A stretch of 64,000 nucleotides of DNA from JAGVSR01 sp031413815 (lineage in GTDB: Bacteria > Pseudomonadota > Alphaproteobacteria > Rhizobiales > Hyphomicrobiaceae), in contig JANOFU010000051.1 of the NCBI GenBank assembly GCA_031413815.1, forward strand, positions 18,541 to 82,540. Direction: 5' to 3'. Within the stretch, counting starts at the first letter, position 1. Each line of letters starts with the position of its first letter. Below, one piece after another: positions 9,126 to 17,848 of the stretch. Below the pieces are notes generated by a model. That model saw only the letters and a program-made list of their open reading frames with translations, ran no database searches and was not told the origin of the DNA. The translations under genes and the position numbers were made by a program.

Positions 9126-9839
9126 TCAATTGCGCCGGGCTTCCCGCTCAGTTTCCGCAGATTTCAGATCCGCAAGTACGGTTTCTCCAGCGATTGCGCG
9201 CTGGCCAACGGCCACAAGGGCGCCCCGTCCGGGCGGCAAGTAGGTGTCAACGCGCGAGCCAAAGCGGATCAACCCAAAGCGTTCGCCCGCACCCAAGCTT
9301 TGACCTTCCGTCGCAAACGTCACGATGCGGCGCGCAATAAGCCCCGCGATCTGAACCACGCCGACGGTCGCGCCGTTCGATGTTTCAATGACGAGTGCGC
9401 GCCTCTCATTGTCTTCGCTGGCCTTGTCGAGGGCCGCATTGAGAAAAGCGCCTGGAACATAGACCGACCGGATGATCCGGCCAGCAATCGGCGACCGGTT
9501 GACGTGAACGTCGAAGATCGACAGGAAGACGGACACCCGCAGCCGTTCCTCATCTCCCAGACCAAGCTCATCTGGCGGACGGACCTTGTCGATAGACGAC
9601 ACACAGCCATCAGCTGGCGAAATGATCAGCCCGTCGCGCATCGGCGTGACGCGGTCCGGGTCGCGGAAGAAGTACACGACCCAGCCGGCAATGATGGCGG
9701 CGATCCATCCCAGCGGCGCCCATAGCCAGAACAACAGCAGCGCCATTACAGCCGCAATCGCAACGAATTTGTAGCCATCCGGATGCACGGGAACGAACGT
9801 GCCGAGAATCGTATCGAGAAGGCTGTTGTGTTCGGACAC
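9126..9839 (-). CDS. psd: Phosphatidylserine decarboxylase (short type)
   Basis: Protein of 237 residues, the length of the short Psd proteins of alphaproteobacteria. It removes CO2 from phosphatidylserine to give phosphatidylethanolamine. The pyruvoyl group is formed by self-cleavage in the motif RFGSRVD (Gly-Ser bond), and SPADGCVSSIDKV and FLSIFDVHVNRSPIAG are family hallmarks. An N-terminal double membrane segment (about 25-60) anchors it. It precedes pssA in the same operon with about 76 bases between them. Confidence 0.93.
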   Translation of the reverse strand: MSEHNSLLDTILGTFVPVHPDGYKFVAIAAVMALLLFWLWAPLGWIAAIIAGWVVYFFRDPDRVTPMRDGLIISPADGCVSSIDKVRPPDELGLGDEERLRVSVFLSIFDVHVNRSPIAGRIIRSVYVPGAFLNAALDKASEDNERRALVIETSNGATVGVVQIAGLIARRIVTFATEGQSLGAGERFGLIRFGSRVDTYLPPGRGALVAVGQRAIAGETVLADLKSAETEREARRN

Positions 9840-9970
9840 GGCCGGAAGTCTCCTGCTGTCAATGCCACCTGCAGGGGGTGTTTAGCCTGCGGCCCTGGGA
9901 ATGCCTAGTCTACGCCACCATCGGCGCACGCCAAACCGCATGAGCGGCGCTCGTCCGGCGCTTCGCAGTG

Positions 9971-11461
9971 TCAGAACGGCAAGGCCACAAACCGCGTATC
10001 GCCCTTGGAATCCTCGACCAGCAGAAGCACTTGTTTTCCGCCGGTTTTCTTCACCTTCTCAATCGCCCTATTCAGGTCGTCAGCGACAGAAATCGTATCC
10101 TGCTGCGCCTCAACGACGACGTCGCCCACCTTGATATTTTTCGAAGCGGCCGGGCTTTGCGGATCAATCTCTGTCACGATCAATCCCTTGACCTTCGGAT
10201 CAAACCCAAACTTTGTGCGCATGTCATCGGTAATCGGCGTCAGCGAAAGGCCGAGGATAGACGTTGGGGACGATGGTGGGCCATCCGCTGGTTTATCGGC
10301 ACCCAATGTGACTTTCTCGTCGTCATCCTCAAGCCGGCCAACCGCCACTTGCAGGGTTTTCTTCTCACCCTTGCGCAACAATTCGACATCGACAGATTTT
10401 CCTATGGGCGCTTGCGCCACAAGACGCGGCAGCCCGCGCATGGTCGTGACGTCCTTGCCATCAAACTTGAGAATGACATCGCCGGGTTCGATACCGAACT
10501 TGGCAGCGGGGCCGTCCGCGGTGACGCCAGCCACCAGTGCTCCAGTGTTTTCTGGCACACCCAGGCTTTCGGCGATGTCCTCAGTCACGGTCTGGATCTT
10601 GACGCCAAGCCAACCCCGGCGAACCTCGCCGTACTGCTTCAATTGATCGACCACCGCCATCACCGTATCGGACGGCACGGCAAAGCCGATGCCGATTGAC
10701 CCGCCGGTGGGCGAGATGATCGCCGTGTTTACCCCGATCACCTGACCGTCCATGTTGAACAGTGGCCCGCCCGAGTTCCCGCGATTTATGGCGGCATCGG
10801 TTTGAATAAAGTCATCGTAGGGGCCTGCATTAATATCGCGCTGTTTGGCCGAAACGATGCCGACCGTCACCGATCCACCCAATCCGAACGGATTTCCGAT
10901 CGCCATCACCCAATCACCGACTTTCATCGCCGCGGACGATCCAAACGAGACAGCCGTTAGGGGCTTCTTAGGCGTGACCTTTAGAAGTGCGATGTCCGAC
11001 TTCGAATCCTTGCCGACGATCTTGTCGACTTTGAGCTTCGTGCCATCGGGAAAGTTGATGATGATTTCGTCAGCGCCGTCGATGACGTGGTTGTTGGTGA
11101 CAACCAGCCCTTCGGCTCCATCGATGACAAAGCCAGAGCCGAGCGACGACACTTTTCGATCTTGCTGCGGATTGCGGCCGCCGCGCTTGTTGAAGAAGTC
11201 CTCGAAGAAGTCTTCAAACGGCGACCCCTTCGGCACCTTCGGCAGCGGCACGCCCTCGGGGCTCTTTGCAGTTTGCGATGTCGAAATGTTGACGACGGCG
11301 TCGCTGAGCTTTTCGGCAAGTGGCGCCACCGACTGCGGGCCTTCACGAAAAGCGGCGGCGGGCAGCCCCGAGGCCACTGCAACAATTCCAGCAGCAGCGA
11401 GCACAATCACGAGCCGTCCAAGGATAGGGCCCGACGTTGTTATCCGCTTGGCAGCGCCCAT
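9971..11461 (-). CDS. degP: DegP/HtrA-type periplasmic serine protease
   Basis: Protein of about 497 residues: signal anchor (GRLVIVLAAAGIVAVASG), trypsin-like domain and two PDZ domains. The catalytic triad is visible as His in NNHVIDG, Asp in KSDIALLKV and Ser in GNSGGPLF. It degrades or refolds damaged envelope proteins. An ATG 16 codons further upstream (11509) is open, but the ATG at 11461 begins directly ahead of the membrane segment and is preferred. It lies downstream of hflK-hflC-DUF2065 in the same direction, an arrangement common in alphaproteobacteria that groups membrane-protein quality control factors. Confidence 0.93.
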   Translation of the reverse strand: MGAAKRITTSGPILGRLVIVLAAAGIVAVASGLPAAAFREGPQSVAPLAEKLSDAVVNISTSQTAKSPEGVPLPKVPKGSPFEDFFEDFFNKRGGRNPQQDRKVSSLGSGFVIDGAEGLVVTNNHVIDGADEIIINFPDGTKLKVDKIVGKDSKSDIALLKVTPKKPLTAVSFGSSAAMKVGDWVMAIGNPFGLGGSVTVGIVSAKQRDINAGPYDDFIQTDAAINRGNSGGPLFNMDGQVIGVNTAIISPTGGSIGIGFAVPSDTVMAVVDQLKQYGEVRRGWLGVKIQTVTEDIAESLGVPENTGALVAGVTADGPAAKFGIEPGDVILKFDGKDVTTMRGLPRLVAQAPIGKSVDVELLRKGEKKTLQVAVGRLEDDDEKVTLGADKPADGPPSSPTSILGLSLTPITDDMRTKFGFDPKVKGLIVTEIDPQSPAASKNIKVGDVVVEAQQDTISVADDLNRAIEKVKKTGGKQVLLLVEDSKGDTRFVALPF

Positions 11462-11580
11462 GTCACTCTCCCTATCCGGCCGCTGGCCCCGATGGGCAAC
11501 CGCGGCCACTCAATTCAAAGGCGCGTTTGCGGCTAGAGTGAGGATATGGGGGCGGCGCTGTCAACGCGCGCGTGGCGCCA

Positions 11581-11766
11581 TTACCCGCGGATCAACCACA
11601 CAATGAGCGCGCCCGCGATCACAGCCGCGGTGCCTGCTTGCCTTAAGTTGTGCAAGGGCATTGTTGCCGCAATCTCAAGCATTCGCTTGGCTTGGTCCGG
11701 TGCCAAAGCCCACAACAGGCCTTCAAGTACAAGCACCAAACCAAACGCGACGGCTAGATCTGTCAT
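11581..11766 (-). CDS. DUF2065 small membrane protein
   Basis: Sixty-one residues with two hydrophobic segments (LAVAFGLVLVLEGLLWALAP and AVIAGALIVWLIRG) joined by a short polar loop, matching the DUF2065 (YjeT-like) family. Its start overlaps the hflC stop by four bases, so it is translationally coupled to hflC. Function is unknown; its fixed position beside hflKC suggests a part in the FtsH-HflKC membrane complex, which is inference. Confidence 0.85.
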   Translation of the reverse strand: MTDLAVAFGLVLVLEGLLWALAPDQAKRMLEIAATMPLHNLRQAGTAAVIAGALIVWLIRG

Positions 11767-12653
11767 GGCTTAGGCGGCTGGGATGTCGCATTCGGATTGT
11801 TGAAGTAGCGGAAGAAGGGGCTGTCCGGCGACAGGATCATCCGCGTATCGCCTTGCTTAAAGCTCTGTTCATATGCCTGCATCGAGCGGAAGAAGGCGGA
11901 GAACTCGGGATCGCGATTGAAGGCTTCGGCCATGGTCTTGGTTTTGTCGGCTTCGCCGGTGCCGCGTTCTTCCTGGGCCTTGCGATTGGCTTCGCCAAGA
12001 ATCACTTGCACATCGCGATCCGCACGCGACCGGATCGTCTGTGCCAACTGGGTGCCCTGGGCGCGAAGATCTGCGGCTTCGCGCTGGCGATCCGTATTCA
12101 TGCGCAGGAACACGGCCTCGGTGGTTTCCTTGGGCAGTTCGACCCGGGACAGACGCACGTCGACGACCGTGATCCCGAGGGCGAGCGTCTGCTTGTTCAC
12201 AGTCTGCTGGATGTCCTCGATTAGCTTCGCGCGTTTGGTGTTGATGATCTCGGCTGTCGTCGCGCCAGCAAGCACAGAGCGCACGCTGTCGTTAACGATG
12301 CGCTCCAGCGTCGCCGCTGCGACCGCCGCGCTTGGAAGAGACTGGTAGAACTTCAACGGATCGGTGACTTGGTAGCGGGTGAACGCGTCAACAACGAGGT
12401 TCTTGCCTTCCAAGGCCAGCACCGTTTGAGGACGCAAATCGTTCGCCAGAACGCGCTTTTCGATGAGCGCGACGTTTTCGATGAATGGGATTTTAAAGTA
12501 GAGGCCGGGCTCCTTGATCACCGGCCGCGACAGCTTACCGAACTGGAAAACCAGTGCGTTTGATGTCTGCGGGACGATGAATGCGGCATTGTAAGCGATG
12601 AACCCGCCAATCAGCAGGATCGCCAGAAGGACAAAGCGGATTGTGCTACCCAT
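11763..12653 (-). CDS. hflC: HflC, SPFH-domain regulator of FtsH
   Basis: Protein of 296 residues with an N-terminal membrane anchor (FVLLAILLIGGFIAYNAAFIV) and an SPFH/band-7 domain. ALIEKRVLANDLRPQTVLALEGKNLVVDAFTRYQVTDP and VDVRLSRVELPKE are typical HflC sequence. With HflK it forms a large periplasmic cage around the FtsH protease and limits degradation of membrane proteins. It follows hflK by 26 bases and overlaps DUF2065 by four. Confidence 0.94.
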   Translation of the reverse strand: MGSTIRFVLLAILLIGGFIAYNAAFIVPQTSNALVFQFGKLSRPVIKEPGLYFKIPFIENVALIEKRVLANDLRPQTVLALEGKNLVVDAFTRYQVTDPLKFYQSLPSAAVAAATLERIVNDSVRSVLAGATTAEIINTKRAKLIEDIQQTVNKQTLALGITVVDVRLSRVELPKETTEAVFLRMNTDRQREAADLRAQGTQLAQTIRSRADRDVQVILGEANRKAQEERGTGEADKTKTMAEAFNRDPEFSAFFRSMQAYEQSFKQGDTRMILSPDSPFFRYFNNPNATSQPPKP

Positions 12654-12679
12654 GGTGTTCGCGATTCCCTGTTCCGCTC

Positions 12680-13954
12680 TTATGGCTTGGTCTGAGATGG
12701 AGGCTGAGCTTGTTGGGCGGGCCGCGCCAGCTCATTGAGCGGCAGATACGGCACGACCCCTGGCCCACCACCCGGACCTTTGTCTATGATGATCTTGTCG
12801 GTGCCGCCGAACACACGCTCCATGGTTTCGAGAAACATGCGCTCGCGGGTCACTTCCGGGGCCTTGCGATACTCTTCAAAGATTCTCTGGAACCGCTCAG
12901 CGGCGCCCTTTGCTTCCGCAATTGTGCGCTGCCGGTAGGCCTCTGCCTCTAGAACGATTTTCTGTGCTTCGCCCTTGGCCACCGGAACGACACGGCTGGC
13001 ATGAGTTTGCGCTTCGTTTTGCAGACGCGTGCGATCTTGCACCGCAGCTTGAACGTCGTTAAAGGCCGCTTGTACTTCCGGCGGCGGGCCGATTTTCGTG
13101 ATCGTTACGCGATCAATGACGACACCAGCGCCATACTGGTCGAGGTTGCTTTGCATGACCAGGCGGACTTCCTCAACGATTTCGCTTTGCGCGCTGGCGG
13201 CAGCGACAGAACTTGGTGTTGGCTCGGTGGCCGCGGAGGCCGGAGCCGCCGCGCCGGCTTCGGGAACGGTGGCCGCAACGGGCGTGATGTCGCTCGGCAG
13301 AACTTTGCGGAGAGGCCGCTTGCCGACGACCTCGCGCATCGCGCTTTCGGCCACTGCGCGGATCGACTCGTCAGGATCCTTTACGTTGAAAATGTAACTC
13401 TCGGGTTGCTGGGGTGAAATACGCCACTGAACCGAAAAGCCGATATCGACGATGTTCTCATCGGCCGTCAGCATGAGGCTGTTGGCTGTCTCGCCACTGC
13501 GCGTGCTGCGCAAGGAGTCGGAACCTGCACTGCTGACTTCGATCGTCTGAACATCCGTGACCGGTAGCTTGATCACCTGGCCGATCGGGAACGGCCAGTT
13601 GTAATTCAAGCCTTCACCCGTTCGCCCGACGAACTTGCCGAACAGCATGTTCACAGCGACTTCGTTGGTGCGCACCGTGTAGAACCCGGACAGTCCCCAT
13701 GCTGCGAGTGCAAGAAGTGCTAGCCCGAAGAGGCCCAAGGCGCCGATGCCGCCACCGCCGGGCAGCATCTGCTTCATCCGGTCTTGGCCGCGCTTGAGCA
13801 TGTCTTCGAGATCGGGTGGCTGCCCACCGCCGCCGCCACCACTCCCGCCGCCACCTTGACCCCACGGGCCCCCGCCCCCGCCGCCACCCTTCCAGCCGCC
13901 GCCCCCACTGCCACTGCCGCTGCCACCACCACCACCTTGATTGCTCCACGGCAT
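12680..13954 (-). CDS. hflK: HflK, SPFH-domain regulator of FtsH
   Basis: Protein of 424 residues. A Gly-rich cytoplasmic N-terminus (first 45 residues, runs of GGG) is typical of HflK. A membrane helix follows (ALGLFGLALLALAAWGLSGFYTV), then the SPFH domain with VNMLFGKFVGRTGEGLNYNWPFP and DENIVDIGFSVQWRI. An Ala/Pro/Thr/Ser-rich insertion of about 35 residues (from VAATVPEAG to SAQSEIVEE) splits the SPFH domain and is not usual in the family. Partner of HflC. Confidence 0.94.
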   Translation of the reverse strand: MPWSNQGGGGGSGSGSGGGGWKGGGGGGGPWGQGGGGSGGGGGGQPPDLEDMLKRGQDRMKQMLPGGGGIGALGLFGLALLALAAWGLSGFYTVRTNEVAVNMLFGKFVGRTGEGLNYNWPFPIGQVIKLPVTDVQTIEVSSAGSDSLRSTRSGETANSLMLTADENIVDIGFSVQWRISPQQPESYIFNVKDPDESIRAVAESAMREVVGKRPLRKVLPSDITPVAATVPEAGAAAPASAATEPTPSSVAAASAQSEIVEEVRLVMQSNLDQYGAGVVIDRVTITKIGPPPEVQAAFNDVQAAVQDRTRLQNEAQTHASRVVPVAKGEAQKIVLEAEAYRQRTIAEAKGAAERFQRIFEEYRKAPEVTRERMFLETMERVFGGTDKIIIDKGPGGGPGVVPYLPLNELARPAQQAQPPSQTKP

Positions 13955-14144
13955 CGAACTTCGCCTCGTTAATGTTAGGGGTCACCTTGCCAGAAGCTGG
14001 ACCGCCGCTGACGTTCAGGTTGCATCAGCTGCGGAAACCGGTCGCGGCCCGATGAAATCGAACCCGCTTATAGGGCAGGCAGAAACGCTAAGCAAACGCA
14101 CAGCCCACACATTGTGAAGGTGCCCGTCCGCTTCAAGGGCCACT

Positions 14145-14660
14145 TCACAGGACTCCTGCGACCCGCTCAAAAACCTTGAGGGTGGCATCATACTCGTCCT
14201 TGGGCCCGCGCGGCAGCGCCTCGGCCGACACCTCCCGCCACTCGGCCGCATCAAGAGCGGGGAAAAACGTGTCCCCCTCCGGCGAGACCGCCACCGCCGT
14301 CCAGTAAATCCGGTTGGCCTTCGGCAGGGCCGCCCGGTAGACCTCCGCGCCGCCGATGATCATCACTTCGTCAACGCCGCTGGTCCGCGCCAAGGCGCGG
14401 GCCAAGATCAATGCCTCGTCTATACTGGCAAACGCTGTGACGCCGTCAGCTTCGAAGTGCGGATCGCGCGTCACGACGATGTTGTCGCGCCCGTCGAGCG
14501 GGCGGCCGATCGACTGGAACGTGCGCCGCCCCATGACAATCGGCTTGCCCATGGTGAGCCGCCGGAACGTCTTCAGATCCGACGACATGCGCCACGGCAA
14601 TCCGCCTTTGGCCCCGATCACACCATTGTCGGCAACGGCGACGATGAGAGAGATGATCAC
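14145..14660 (-). CDS. folA: Dihydrofolate reductase
   Basis: Protein of 171 residues. It reduces dihydrofolate to tetrahydrofolate with NADPH. Family motifs: LIVAVADNGVIGAKGGLPWRMSSDLKTFRRLTMGKPIVMGRRTFQSIGRPL, and VDEVMIIGGAEVYRAALPKANRIYWT. The usual acidic active-site residue (Asp in DLKTF) is present. Found in the same direction as thyA, which produces dihydrofolate, with a lipoprotein gene between them. The lipoprotein stop lies 9 bases upstream of the folA start. Confidence 0.95.
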   Translation of the reverse strand: MIISLIVAVADNGVIGAKGGLPWRMSSDLKTFRRLTMGKPIVMGRRTFQSIGRPLDGRDNIVVTRDPHFEADGVTAFASIDEALILARALARTSGVDEVMIIGGAEVYRAALPKANRIYWTAVAVSPEGDTFFPALDAAEWREVSAEALPRGPKDEYDATLKVFERVAGVL

Positions 14661-14669
14661 GTGGGGACA

Positions 14670-15071
14670 CTAAGCCTTTGGCGGTGGTGAACCTTGCGGA
14701 ACGGATTGCTGACGAAACTGCAAATTACAGTTCTTCTGAACCGAAGTCTTCTCAATTGCTTCGAATTCACCCTTCAACCGCGCCAGTTCGGCCGTATTCT
14801 GGTCGTCACCACCAACGAGAAATGCAGCAGGCCAGAACAAGATGATGGCGGCAGTCGTGGCGACTTGATCATTGGATCTCTTCTGATCCTGAACTCCCGA
14901 TGTTTGAGCCACGCGGGCGGATATCCGTTGCGCTTCTTCTCCAAGCTGTTGGCACGAGAATGTCTGATACTGCAACGGCGACACATAGCTACCGGTGACC
15001 ATTTCCGAACTTTTAGCACATCCCGTCGCGACGAGAGCGACCACCAACAATGTCATGGCCTGAAAATTCAT
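14670..15071 (-). CDS. Small lipoprotein between thyA and folA
   Basis: Protein of 133 residues with a lipoprotein signal: MNFQAMTLLVVALVATGC, with lipobox VATGC giving Cys18 as the lipidated residue. The mature part begins KSSEMVTGSYVSPLQYQTFSCQQL, then has a charged region and one short hydrophobic stretch (TTAAIILFWPAAFLVGG). This pattern is seen in a family of alphaproteobacterial metal- or envelope-stress-associated lipoproteins, but I cannot assign a function. It lies nine bases ahead of folA and probably shares its transcript. Confidence 0.8.
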   Translation of the reverse strand: MNFQAMTLLVVALVATGCAKSSEMVTGSYVSPLQYQTFSCQQLGEEAQRISARVAQTSGVQDQKRSNDQVATTAAIILFWPAAFLVGGDDQNTAELARLKGEFEAIEKTSVQKNCNLQFRQQSVPQGSPPPKA

Positions 15072-15292
15072 TGGCGCCCCCGACGAGTAACTTGACGCTC
15101 ACTCGAGCATATCTATCTGGGTACGATCCAAATCGTGTGGTGTCCAGTCAATGGGGGCACGAAGCACTGGTCCTGACGTGGAAAAGTCACAGTGCCCCCG
15201 TGTCCGGCGGCGCGCCGGTGCGTAGCATCAGTCCCGTCTTTTGCGATGATCCCGAACTTTCGATCCCTGGTGCTAGGCACCGGTCGATCAAC

Positions 15293-16087
15293 CTAAACCG
15301 CCACGGGCGCTGAAACATGCGGATGGGGATCGTAGCCCGAGAGCGTGAAGTCCGCGAACTTGAAATCGAAAATTGAGGAGACCGACCGGTTGATGGTCAT
15401 TGCCGGCAGCGGGCGCGGCGCACGCGACAACTGCAAGTCCGCCTGTTCAAGGTGGTTGGAGTAGAGGTGCGCATCGCCAAAGGTGTGCACGAAGTCGCCG
15501 GGCTTCAGACCCGTTACGTGCGCCATCATCATCGTCAGCAGCGCGTAGCTGGCGATGTTGAACGGCACGCCCAGGAACACATCGGCCGACCGCTGGTAGA
15601 GCTGACACGACAGCTTGCCGTCCGCGACGTAGAACTGGAACAGACAGTGGCACGGCGCCAACGCCATGTCCGGAATATCCGCCGGGTTCCACGCCGAGAC
15701 GATGATGCGGCGGCTATCGGGGTTCTTTTTGAGCGTCTCAACGACTTCTGAAATCTGGTCGATGGTCCGCCCGTCGGGCGTCGCCCACGAGCGCCACTGC
15801 TTGCCATAAACGGGACCGAGATTGCCGCTCGCATCCGCCCATTCATCCCAGATGCGCACGCCATGCTGCTTCAGGTACGCCGTGTTGGTATCGCCGGCAA
15901 GAAACCAGATCAGCTCGTGGATGATCGACTTGAGGTGCAGCTTCTTGGACGTGACGAGCGGAAACCCTTCGCTCAAATCAAACCGCATCTGATGGCCGAA
16001 CACGCTCAAGGTGCCCGTGCCCGTGCGGTCGGTCTTGGTCACGCCTTCGGTTCGCACCCGGCGCAAGAGGTCGAGGTATTGATGCAT
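15293..16087 (-). CDS. thyA: Thymidylate synthase
   Basis: Protein of 264 residues, the length of E. coli ThyA. It methylates dUMP to dTMP using methylene-tetrahydrofolate. The catalytic cysteine is in LAPCHCLFQFYV (about residue 146); the nucleotide-binding motif is LYQRSADVFLGVPFNIASYALL and the substrate tail motif is GDAHLYSNH. The start region MHQYLDLLRRVRTEG is normal. It heads the thyA / lipoprotein / folA block. Confidence 0.96.
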   Translation of the reverse strand: MHQYLDLLRRVRTEGVTKTDRTGTGTLSVFGHQMRFDLSEGFPLVTSKKLHLKSIIHELIWFLAGDTNTAYLKQHGVRIWDEWADASGNLGPVYGKQWRSWATPDGRTIDQISEVVETLKKNPDSRRIIVSAWNPADIPDMALAPCHCLFQFYVADGKLSCQLYQRSADVFLGVPFNIASYALLTMMMAHVTGLKPGDFVHTFGDAHLYSNHLEQADLQLSRAPRPLPAMTINRSVSSIFDFKFADFTLSGYDPHPHVSAPVAV

Positions 16088-16184
16088 CCCACCAGTCTAG
16101 ACCGATTCCGGCCAAATTTAACCTCCCTCGCCTTTTGGCAGACGGCAAGTTCGCCACGAGTTAGCGATTTTGCTAACTCCTCCA

Positions 16185-16275
16185 TTGCGAACCGGGTGAG
16201 GGGCAATGGATGCTCACCTGAGACACTGTCACCCCTCACCCTAACGCTCTCCCCATGGGAGAGGGAACAGCCTGA
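16185..16275. repeat. Short intergenic repeat with CCCTCACC / GGGAGAGGG arms
   Basis: Between thyA and the GIY-YIG gene the sequence gtgaggggcaatgg, cacccctcaccc and ctctccccatgggagaggg forms two overlapping inverted repeats. CCCTCACCCTAACnCTCTCCCC-type intergenic repeats are common in many proteobacteria. It may form hairpins in RNA. Nothing shows a specific job. Confidence 0.5.
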
Positions 16276-16314
16276 AGGTCGGCTGCATAACGCGGCTTTC
16301 ACTTTTGAGGACTG

Positions 16315-16590
16315 ATGAGCTACTGGCTGTACATCATTAAATGTGCGGACGGCACGCTGTACACCGGCATCGCGACCGACGTGGAGCGGCGGCTGGCCGA
16401 GCACAACGGCGCTAAGCCGAAGGGGGCGAGGTACACGTCTGCGCGGCGGCCAGTGACGCTTGTCTATAAGTCCCCTCACCCCACGCGGTCGGAGGCGTCG
16501 AAGGAAGAAGCGCGCATCAAACGGCTCACCCGGGCGGAGAAGCAGTCTCTGATTTCTGGGGCAACGCCGCTGCGGGCGAAGGCGCCATGA
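16315..16590 (+). CDS. GIY-YIG domain protein (UPF0213 type)
   Basis: Protein of 91 residues consisting of one GIY-YIG nuclease domain: YWLYIIKCADGTLYTGIATDVERRLAEHN gives the GIY/YIG-like strands (here LYI and YTG) and the conserved Arg; the KGARYTSARRP and SEASKEEARIKRLTRAEK segments complete the small form seen in YhbQ-like proteins. Members are tied to DNA or RNA processing, but the exact substrate is unsettled. GAGG lies upstream of the ATG, and the stop overlaps the next start by four bases. Confidence 0.88.
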   Translation: MSYWLYIIKCADGTLYTGIATDVERRLAEHNGAKPKGARYTSARRPVTLVYKSPHPTRSEASKEEARIKRLTRAEKQSLISGATPLRAKAP

Positions 16591-17774
16591 GCGGCGCAAG
16601 TGAGGCGTTCGATGTGATCGTTCTGGGCGCAGGTGCCGCGGGCTTAATGTGCGCGATGACCGCAGGCCAGCGCGGCCGCAAGGTGGCGGTGTTGGAACAC
16701 CTGGGCCAGCCGGGCGCGAAGATCCTCATTTCCGGCGGTGGGCGCTGCAATTTCACCAACCTGAACATCGCACCGGACAGGTTTCTGTCAGAAAACCCTG
16801 CGTTCTGCCGCTCCGCATTGAGCCGCTACACGCAATCGGATTTCATCACGCTCGTTGAGAAACATGGCATCGCCTATCATGAAAAAACGCTGGGCCAGTT
16901 GTTCTGCGACGGCTCGGCACGCGCGATCGTCGCCATGCTGCTGGCGGAGTGCGAAGCCGGTGGGGTTGACGTCAGACTGTCGCAATCGGTCACCAGCATC
17001 ACCAAGCCCGATCAGTTCCAGATCGAAACCAACACCGGCACGCTCACTGCGCCTGCTCTGGTGCTGGCAACGGGCGGCATCTCCATTCCGAAAATGGGAG
17101 CGACCGGGTTCAGCTACGGGATCGCGCGGCAGTTCGGGTTGCGGGTCACGGACACGCTGCCCGGCCTTGCCCCCTTGCGGCTGCCCCGCGACGCTGGCGT
17201 GTTTGTTCCCGAGTTAGCTGGCGTCTCAATCGAAGCGATCGCCTCAATCGAGACGGCCAAATTCCGCGAAAACATTCTGTTCACCCACCGCGGGCTATCG
17301 GGTCCGGCGATCCTGCAAATCTCGTCTTACTGGCGTGAAGGGGCCGCGATTGAACTCGATTTGTTGCCGGGTCTTGATGCCGCAACGGCGCTCGTCGACC
17401 GCAAACGGGCCCGGCCCAAGGCGGCCGCGCACACGATCCTGTCTGAACTACTGCCTGCCCGCTTGGCGCAAGCGATGGCCTCCGCGCATCTGCCCAGCAG
17501 CGAGATCGGCAACATTTCTGATCGCCATCTCATGGCGTTTGCTGCGCAATTGAAGGCTTGGGAGTTCATTCCCACAGGCACGGAAGGCTTTGCCAAAGCC
17601 GAAGTCACGCTCGGCGGCATCGACACCCGCGATTTGTCGTCGCGAACCATGGCAGCGCGAAACGTGCCCGGCCTCTACGCCATCGGCGAAGCCGTTGACG
17701 TCACCGGCTGGCTCGGCGGCTATAATTTCCAATGGGCTTGGTCGAGCGGCTGGTGCGCGGGGATGGCGATTTAG
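16587..17774 (+). CDS. BaiN/HI0933-like NAD(P)/FAD-dependent oxidoreductase
   Basis: Flavoprotein of 395 residues. The N-terminal FAD-binding Rossmann motif is FDVIVLGAGAAGLMCAMTAGQRGRKVAVLE, followed by the family mark GAKILISGGGRCNFTNLN (about 50-67). The C-terminal FAD motif is NVPGLYAIGEAVDVTGWLGGYNFQWAWSSG. Members of this family are widespread, and their physiological substrates are mostly unknown. It overlaps the GIY-YIG gene by four bases (ATGA), so the two are translated from one message. Confidence 0.9.
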   Translation: MSGASEAFDVIVLGAGAAGLMCAMTAGQRGRKVAVLEHLGQPGAKILISGGGRCNFTNLNIAPDRFLSENPAFCRSALSRYTQSDFITLVEKHGIAYHEKTLGQLFCDGSARAIVAMLLAECEAGGVDVRLSQSVTSITKPDQFQIETNTGTLTAPALVLATGGISIPKMGATGFSYGIARQFGLRVTDTLPGLAPLRLPRDAGVFVPELAGVSIEAIASIETAKFRENILFTHRGLSGPAILQISSYWREGAAIELDLLPGLDAATALVDRKRARPKAAAHTILSELLPARLAQAMASAHLPSSEIGNISDRHLMAFAAQLKAWEFIPTGTEGFAKAEVTLGGIDTRDLSSRTMAARNVPGLYAIGEAVDVTGWLGGYNFQWAWSSGWCAGMAI

Positions 17775-17781
17775 CAATACC

Positions 17782-17846
17782 GCTGCCAGGCAACTGGCCC
17801 CGATTGATCAGATAATCACAGGTGACCGGGCCAGGTGCCTGGCAGC
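17782..17846. repeat. Palindromic repeat with GCTGCCAGGCA / TGCCTGGCAGC arms
   Basis: Eleven-base inverted repeat separated by about 43 bases, placed between two converging genes (flavoprotein and CPBP protease). The core TGCCTGGCA / TGCCAGGCA recurs elsewhere in the window (42084-42182), and the related GTGCCTGACCCC appears at 22074 and 26348. Position between converging stops would suit a bidirectional transcription end, but there is no U-run. Confidence 0.6.
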
Positions 17847-17848
17847 AC

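Noticed and set aside
8637..9725. Long plus-strand frame across pssA and psd
   Set aside because: Antisense shadow; both minus-strand enzymes have intact signature motifs.
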